From contig NC_057807.1 in assembly GCF_018294505.1 (NCBI RefSeq), positions 172,895,498 to 172,959,497 of the forward strand: a DNA stretch of 64,000 bases, written 5' to 3'. Shown here piece by piece: positions 58,125 to 64,000 of the stretch (the first letter of the stretch is position 1; each line of letters opens with the position of its first letter). Below the pieces are notes generated by a model. It ran no database searches, had not been told where the DNA came from, and saw only the letters and a program-made list of their open reading frames with translations. Made by a program: the position numbers and the translations under genes. The DNA is from Triticum aestivum (Eukaryota > Streptophyta > Magnoliopsida > Poales > Poaceae).

Positions 58125-60088
58125 TCTTGGAAATCTCGGCCCAAAAAAGGACGTTTAGTAATTGTAAAAGGGACTACAGGATGAAAAATAATAGTTTTGG
58201 CAGTTAAAGTTTGAGATTCGATGGTGCCGTAGATCCGTTTGGTCATCAGGTGCTACGAGCCACACCCATGTCTAGCTAGAATACTGTGTCAGGCTCAGGC
58301 TACAAACGAAACGGGGAACAAACCGATGAAAGAATTATCATACCGAGGGAATTCACTCAGAGCTAACAAGAATGATAACGTGCTCCGATTGGAGCGGTTT
58401 AGGAACTGCTGGTAGGATCTAGGGGAATAAAGATGGAATGACTTCTAATTTTTAGGTCCGTATGGTTTGAAATACTTGGAAAGAAACCGCACGAAAGCGT
58501 TCATAGAAATCTCGGCCCAAAAAAGGACGTTTAGTAATTCTAAATGGGACTACAGGATGAAAAACAACAGTTTTGGCAGTTAAAGTTTGAGATTCGATGG
58601 TGCTGTAGATCCGTTTGGTCATCAGGTGTTACGAGCCACACCCTTGTCTAGCTAGAATAGTGTTGCAGGCTCAGGCTAGAGAAGAAACGGGGAACAAACT
58701 GATGAAAGAATTATCATACCGATGGAATTCACTCAGAACTAACAAGAATGATAACGTGCTCCGACTTGAGCGGTTTAGGAATTGCTGGAAGGCTCTAGGG
58801 GAATAAAGATGGAATGACTTCTAATTTTTAGGTCCGTATGGTTTGAAATACTTGGACACAAACCACACGAAAGCGTTCATGGAAATCTCGGCCCAAAAAA
58901 GGACGTTTAGTAATTCTAAATGGGACCACAGGATGAAAAACAATAGTTTTGGCAGTTAAAGTTTGATATTCGATGGTGCCGTAGATCCGTTTGGTCATCA
59001 GGTGTTATGAGCCACACCCATGTCTAGCTAGAATAGTGTGTCAGGCTCAGGCTAGAGAAGAAACGGGGAACAAACTGATGAAAGAATTATCATACTGAGT
59101 GAATTCACTCAGAACTAACAAGAATGATAACATGCTCCGACTTGAGCGGTTTAGGAATTGCTGGAAGGCTCTAGGGGAATAAAGATGGAATGACTTCTAA
59201 TTTTTAGGTCCATATGGTTTGATATACTTGCACACAAACCGCACGAAAGCGTTCCTGGAAATCTCGGCCCAAAAAAGCACATTTAGTAATTCTAAATGGG
59301 ACTACAGGATGAAAAACAATAGTTTTGGCAGTTAAAGTTTGAGATTCGATGGTGCATTAGATCTGTTTGGTCATCAGGTGTTACGAGCCACACCCATGTC
59401 TAGCTAGAATAGTGTGCCAGGCTCAGGCTAGAGAAGAAACGGGGTACAAACTGATGAAAGAATTATCATACCGAGGGAATTCACTCAAAACTAACAAGAA
59501 TGATAACGTGCTCCGACTGGAGCGGTTTAGGAACTGCTCGAAGGCTATAGGGGAATAAAGATGGAATGACTTCTAATTTTTAGGTTCGTATGGTTTGAAA
59601 TACTTGCACACAAACCGCACGAAAGCGTTCCTAGAAATCTCGGCCCAAAAAAGGACGTTTAGTAATTCTAAATGGGACTACAGAATGAAAAACAATAGTT
59701 TTGGCAGTTAAAGTTTGAGATTTGATGGTGCCGTAGATCCGTTTGGTCATTAGGTGTTACAAGCCACACCCATGTCTAGCTAGAATAGTGTGTCATGCTC
59801 AGGCTAGAGAAGAAACGGGGAACAAACTGATGAAAGAATTATCATACCGAGGGAATTCACTCAGAACTAACAAGAATGATAATGTGCTCCGACTGGAGCG
59901 GTTTAGGAACTGCTGGAAGGCTCTAGGGGAATAAAGATGGAATGACTTCTAATTTTTAGGTCCGTATGGTTTGATACTTGCACACAAACCGCACGAAAGT
60001 GTTCCTGGAAATCTCAGCCCAAAAAAGCACATTTAGTAATTCTAAATGGGACTACAGGATGAAAAACAATAGTTTTGGCAGTTAAAGT
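58125..60088. repeat. Satellite-like tandem array, about 376-bp units (5 full and 1 partial)
   Basis: The start motif AAATCTCGGCCCAAAAAA occurs at 58131, 58507, 58883, 59259, 59635 and 60009 (TCAG variant), giving periods of 376, 376, 376, 376 and 374. The units differ by a few substitutions each. The sixth stops after about 80 bp at GTTAAAGT. The array lies within F's gag between its N-terminal 90 codons and the main gag frame. Several units hold a 63-codon ORF that I take as chance. I do not recognise the unit as a named Triticeae satellite. Confidence 0.95.
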
Positions 60089-60359
60089 CCACGACAGGCT
60101 CGCCGGTGACGTGGAGTTGGTCGAGGAGGCCCGCGAGAAGACTCTCGGGGCCACCCGTGCCTGCGTCGGATGCAGGCTCGTCGGAGAGGCGCACCTCGCT
60201 GACAAGTTCGGCGAGGCTGCTCGCTGCACAGGCGGCCTCAGCGCCGCGCAGCGCGTCGATGCAGACTCCATCTGGCGACCCTGGCTGGCTGCGCTCGCCA
60301 GGGAGGAAGAGGGATCCCGTCCAGAACAGATCTCCGGACGACGGTGCACCATGCCCCAT
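60089..60359 (-). pseudogene. Element F N-terminal gag exon-like fragment
   Basis: Minus-strand ATG at 60359, 14 bases after the LTR, opens 90 codons (MGHGAPSSGDLFWTGS, then LAELVSEVRLSDEP, then GLLDQLHVTGEPVV) up to the tandem array. The main gag frame resumes beyond the array at 58124. The two halves read as one gag N-terminus separated by the array. Confidence 0.72.
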
Positions 60360-60372
60360 GGTGGGCGCCAAA
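60358..60372 (-). other. Element F primer-binding site
   Basis: On the minus strand, TTTGGCGCCCACCAT follows directly after the LTR end. It is a TGGCGCC-type site, and it overlaps the gag ATG. Confidence 0.75.
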
Positions 60373-61450
60373 TGTCGGGGGTTGGGTGCGACATATGCCA
60401 AAGGATGGCTTATCATGGTGGGAGCGAGTAGAACGTCGCCGGTGCCTGGAAGCGGGATGAGGCAAAGACATGCACGCCGGCGGAACTTACCCAGCTTCAG
60501 GTCTCTCCTAGGAGATAACACCCCTACTGCTGCTCTGAGGGGTCTCCGCATGATCACTAAGGCAAAGTGACTACAATGGTGCTCCTGGAGCTGTATCAGG
60601 AGGCAGGAGAGGGCAAGGCTAGCTCTCTCCTCCGATGCTATCTGGTCTATCTCTATCAAGGTCTGAACCCTTTGCATCGGTGCCCCGGGGGGTTTATATA
60701 GTCCTACCCCCTGGGGGTACAATGGTAATCCGGCTGGGCGCGGGTCCCAGCCGTCTGTCTCTCAGCCCGCCGTCCTTCCCGCCGGCTTCTGGGGCCCGCC
60801 GACTGGTGGGTCCCGTGGACAGGCTTGATACTGTAGCGGCACTCTTGATGACGTAGGCTTGGTCATTGGGTCGTGGCAACAGTGTCGCCGTCTATCGGGC
60901 GATCACTATCGCCATTCCCCATCCTATCTGATTAATGGCTTGTCGGGCCCTGGGGAGGAGTCGGCCGACTCCAGGGAGGCCGACTCCCGCAGGTCCGTCT
61001 TCGGGGCACTCAGGCCATCTTCGGTCCACCCACTGACAGGCGGCCCCACGGTCTTCGGGTCGTACAGGCCGACGTCATGGGCACAGTGCATTGTGCACTG
61101 TGGCTGAGGTCAGGGCAGCCATGGCCACAGTGTCACGCCTCGCAGGGGATCTTCCAGCGATACGGCTCATTGTAGCCATGCCGGTCCTTCGTAAGCAGGG
61201 GGAAACGGCCATGCCGTGACCGTACCCTTCATCGTACTTCGTGATGAGGGAGGAGTCATGGGCCGACTCTCCATAGTCGGCCTCTCCGGAGGTCGCCAGC
61301 TTGGAGTCGGCTTATCTCGGAGTCGCCGTCTGGGACTCGGCTTGTCTTGGATTCGTCATCTGGGATTCGGCATGAGGGGCGCGGCCTGCCCCGATGTCTT
61401 GAAAGGTTCTGGGACTCAGGTTAGCCTATCCGTGGCCCATTACTACTACA
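60373..61450 (-). repeat. Element F 5' LTR (1078 bp)
   Basis: Plus-strand ends TGTCGGGGGTTGGG and ACTACTACA. The inner terminal bases have drifted from the 3' LTR (CTACTACA against CTCCGACA). TATATAAACC on the minus strand at 60700-60691 is the promoter for F's sense RNA. Confidence 0.92.
60691..60700 (-). promoter_or_regulatory. TATA box of element F 5' LTR
   Basis: TATATAAACC on the minus strand; copy at 45865-45856 in the 3' LTR. Confidence 0.7.
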
Positions 61451-61455
61451 GTTAG
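61451..61455. repeat. Target-site duplication of element F, right copy
   Basis: GTTAG, matching 45533-45537. Joining the two flanks restores the LTR of E. Confidence 0.9.
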
Positions 61456-62198
61456 TACACGGCTTTTGTCATTTGAGAGCAACCCACCTCGAAGCCTTTG
61501 AGAGAGAAATCCTAGCAAGGACAAAGCCCAAACACCCAGAGCCAAAGAGTGTTAGGCATCACTGAAGTCTTTCTGTCTGCGTGACATGAAGACTTATTAC
61601 ACTTGAGGACTGTGAATCCTCCAGCCGGTTAGGCGTCACGTTCTGAGCATCCAAGAGTCATTGTGGAACGCCGGTGAACGAAGTCTGTGAAGGCTCGGAA
61701 GTCTACCTTGAATACTTACCAGAGTGATTGGGCGAGGACTGTGTGTCCTTAGCTCAAGGGGAATAAGGTGAAGACGCGGTCTTCTGAGTTGAATCTCAGC
61801 CTCCCTGACCAGACGTACAGTTGTCATAGCAACTGGAACTGGTCCAACAAATCCTGTGTCTTCAACAAGTGACTGGTTCTATCCTCTCCCTCCCTTTACT
61901 TATAGTTTGTCTTCGTGAAGTCATTGCCTATTTGTCGTACCTGTTTGACTTCATTGCTTGACTACTATCGTTGGTTGGCTTCATACTATCTTCCATCCCG
62001 ATCCTTACTACAAAGCTGGTATTAGTCTTTGTACTTTCACATTATTGCATACTTGACTATGGTTTGCTTGTTGTAGTTTATCTTCCGCTGCATATCAATT
62101 AGGTCATTTCTATTGTTTGTCTTCGAAACTCCCACGTTTTGAAGACTTTCATAAATATCGCCTATTCACCCCCCTCTAGTCGATAACTAGCACTTTCA
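61456..62198 (+). repeat. Element E 3' LTR, right part
   Basis: It matches 33074-33821 of the 5' LTR and ends AGCACTTTCA. It is followed by GGTGC, against GGTGT on E's left side. Confidence 0.92.
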
Positions 62199-64000
62199 GG
62201 TGCGGCCACACCGCGCGCCCACCTCGCCACGGTCTGGCAGTTGGTTCCTCATGAGGCACTCTATGACAGGCCAGCAGGCCCCTCGGGAGGCACCGAACCT
62301 CGCGAGCTTGCGACACGCTCGCCTCAAGAGAAGGAGCGCCTCCGCGACACCATGCCTAACTCGAGACCCACGAACAAAAGATAAGTCATAAACAACTACC
62401 TCGCTTAGCGGCCTGCAGCCCTGTGGGTTCGTGCTCCGGGCGCTACTTCAAAAGCATTTCATGGTTTCATACATCATAAGGGCCCCCCCTTCTCAAAATG
62501 CTCTCATGAGGATGCGGTCAAGTTTTTGTCATACATGTCAAAGCAAAAGAGAAACACGGTCCTAGTTGGGTGTGCCTTCCTCATCACCTCCGTCTGCGCT
62601 GCTTGCGTCATGGAGGCCACCCTCCTCATCATCGCTACCTTCGCCATCTTCTTCGGTCGCAATCACGACCGTGTCGTCCTTTGGAGCAAATTCCGCTACC
62701 AGGGCATCCACATGGTCGTCCACCCACCCGGTCAGGTTGTCCTGAATAGCCAAGGGCACGAGGGCTAGCACAACATCAAAATCGAAGTGAGGGTCGCGGT
62801 TGAGGAGATGGCTGAAGACACGTGAGAACGCGTGCCCAAGAAGACCCTGACTCCTCTCCGCTACAAGCTCGCAAGTCCTTGCAGCCTGAGCCTCCAGGCG
62901 GGTCACGATGTCGGTGAAGAAGTTGAGGTGGCTGGCATAATCATTCTCGTGCGGATGAGGAGCATTCTCATTAGAGATGGTGCCCAAGGCGGAATTAGCT
63001 CTGAGTCTGAGGCCCTGGAGCATCGAGGCGTGCTCGTGCTGCAGCGTCCGTTGGTGATTCGCTTTGCTCGTGGTCCTCTCCGCCAGGGATGCAGTGTCCT
63101 TGATCTGCTATTGAAGGGAGACCAAGGCAGATTCAGAAGAAATCAGGGCTTCTCGAGCAGCGCTCACATGCTGCTCCACAGACTGCAGCTTGGCCTTCAG
63201 GGTGGAGGTCCGGCCTTCAAGCTCAACCTTGAGCAGCTCCAGATCTAGGCGGTTCCCCTCAGCCAACTCAGCACGCACCTTCGCCACCCTCTCCTCCACC
63301 TCCAGCTGGACCTGGGCTTCTCGGGCGGCGATGGCGTCCTCAGCCATAGCAGGTTGCCGCTCCCTCTCCTCCAGCCTCTCCAACACCATGTTGTTCTCCA
63401 CGGTCTCCAACGTCAAATCTTTGTGGTGCTCAGTTGCTCCGCCTCGGCAAAGGCCGCCTCGCCTAGTGAGGAGGCCAGAAGAGGACGGCGCTCCTCGACC
63501 TCATGCTCAAGGGCCGCATTTGAAGAGAGAAGCTCTCGCTCCCGCTCCTCGTCCGCCTCACCACGGCGGTTGGCAGCCTCGACCTCTTCCATGGCGCGGG
63601 CGCAAGCCTCGCGAGAAGTCGCGAGCGAGGCCACCGCAAGTGCATCGGCCTCGTCGTGCTGAAGGCTCCCGAGGTTACTGGCAACCTCCAGCTGCTTCCA
63701 CTCATGCGCTAGGTGGCAGCCTTTCGCCTCAAGCCTGATGTCGACATTGGCGAGCTCTCCGCCAAGGTGGTTCATCGCACGCATCGCCTCACCGTAGAGC
63801 TCGAACCGCACGACACTGCGCCCACGAGCAAGCGCAAGCATGTCACCAAGGCCCTCGTCGGCCCCAGAGGCTGCCGAGGGGGCGCTGGGCGCCCCACCTG
63901 CCATCGGCCTGGGGCTAGCCGGTGTAGCCCCACAACCTGAAGACGAGGGCTACCCAAGTGGCACCCCACTGCCAGCAATGACAAGAGGAAGGACCGCCGG
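62199..64000 (+). mobile_element. Element D, piece 4, containing its antisense gene
   Basis: D continues past E to the window end. 62199-62560 is non-coding (3' side of the antisense gene). From 62562 a minus-strand coding region fills the rest. No gag, RT or integrase of D is seen in any of the four pieces, so D is also non-autonomous or internally deleted. Confidence 0.65.
62562..63904 (-). pseudogene. Element D antisense ORF: coiled-coil protein (C-terminal part)
   Basis: Two open stretches, 63904-63413 and 63416-62562, joined by a one-base frameshift near 63420 and broken by TAG at 63108-63110. The first is a long helical stretch (GEAMRAMNHLGGELANVDIR, then EACARAMEEVEAANRRGEAD). The second is a coiled coil (VEERVAKVRAELAEGNRLDL), then a helical domain (LVAERSQGLLGHAFSRVFSH), then an acidic tail (EEDGEGSDDEEGG). 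The layout is like the C-terminal half of the antisense genes in C and F but without introns here. It continues past the window end. Confidence 0.65.

Larger units (their letters stand above)
45538..61450 (-). mobile_element. Element F: Tat-type Ty3/Gypsy element with dual RNase H and an antisense gene
   Basis: 15.9 kb inserted into E's 3' LTR with GTTAG on both sides (45533-45537 and 61451-61455). On the minus strand: 5' LTR (61450-60373), primer site, gag start, tandem array, gag-protease, RT, RNase H, second RNase H, integrase, then the 3' LTR (46613-45538). Integrase follows RNase H, so it is Gypsy. The second RNase H and the antisense gene place it near the Tat/Retand group. LTR differences by eye are about 6%. 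Confidence 0.92.
32483..62198 (+). mobile_element. Element E: Sirevirus-type Ty1/Copia element with env-like ORF (Maximus-like), interrupted by F
   Basis: About 13.8 kb without F. Order: LTR (32483-33821), primer site, gag, protease-integrase, RT-RNase H, a long extra ORF, several polypurine tracts, then the 3' LTR split by F (44947-45537 and 61456-62198). Integrase before RT marks it as Copia. The extra ORF after pol, the TGGTATGAGAGC primer site and the repeated polypurine tracts are Sirevirus traits. Flanks are GGTGT (left) and GGTGC (right), a 4/5 match. LTR differences counted by eye are about 3.5%. Confidence 0.92.

Noticed and set aside
58615..59934. 63-aa ORF repeated in several units of the tandem array
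   Set aside because: It repeats only because the DNA unit repeats. It is broken in the first and third units and has no motif.
58125..60088. CRISPR-like array
   Set aside because: Units are about 376 bp and contiguous, without unique spacers, in plant nuclear DNA.

Overview
The window is intergenic DNA from a grass of the wheat/barley tribe (Triticeae). I infer this from long-LTR chromoviruses, a LARD-type element, a Sirevirus-type Copia element and Tat-type Gypsy elements with antisense genes, nested in one another. I found no ordinary single-copy host gene, rRNA, tRNA or CRISPR. The sequence has one assembly gap (47067-47332, N). Family names are from memory and were not checked against a database.

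Seven retrotransposons, lettered here A-G, account for nearly all of it. D (plus strand) is the oldest host and appears as four pieces: 10399-11018, 22254-22798, 31928-32482 and 62199-64000. G (minus strand, 7341-10398) sits in the last bases of D's 5' LTR. A (plus, 1-7340), a chromovirus with a chromodomain integrase and 4-kb LTRs, interrupts G. B (plus, 11019-22253) has two 4.3-kb LTRs around a 2.6-kb non-coding interior, flanked by GACAC. C (plus, 22799-31927) has gag and protease but no reverse transcriptase, RNase H or integrase, plus an antisense gene; it is flanked by GTCCC. E (plus, 32483-62198) is a Sirevirus with gag, pol and a long env-like ORF. F (minus, 45538-61450) is a Tat-type element with gag, protease, RT, RNase H, a second RNase H and integrase; it sits in E's 3' LTR, flanked by GTTAG, and carries an antisense gene. 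F's gag is split by a tandem array of about 376-bp units (58125-60088).

The sense genes encode capsid, protease, RT/RNase H and integrase. C and F each also carry, on the opposite strand and converging on the sense genes, a six-exon gene related to the 'putative gypsy type transposon' (Transposase_28) proteins. I reconstructed GT-AG exon boundaries for both; the intron phases are 0-2-0-1-1 in each. This is the most striking feature of the window.

Most coding regions are decayed. Nearly all internal stops could come from CAG, CAA or CGA by C-to-T change, as expected of methylated, silenced elements, with a few one-base frameshifts. B shares its primer-binding leader and pre-3'-LTR motif with A, which suggests that it depends on A-like chromoviruses for mobility.
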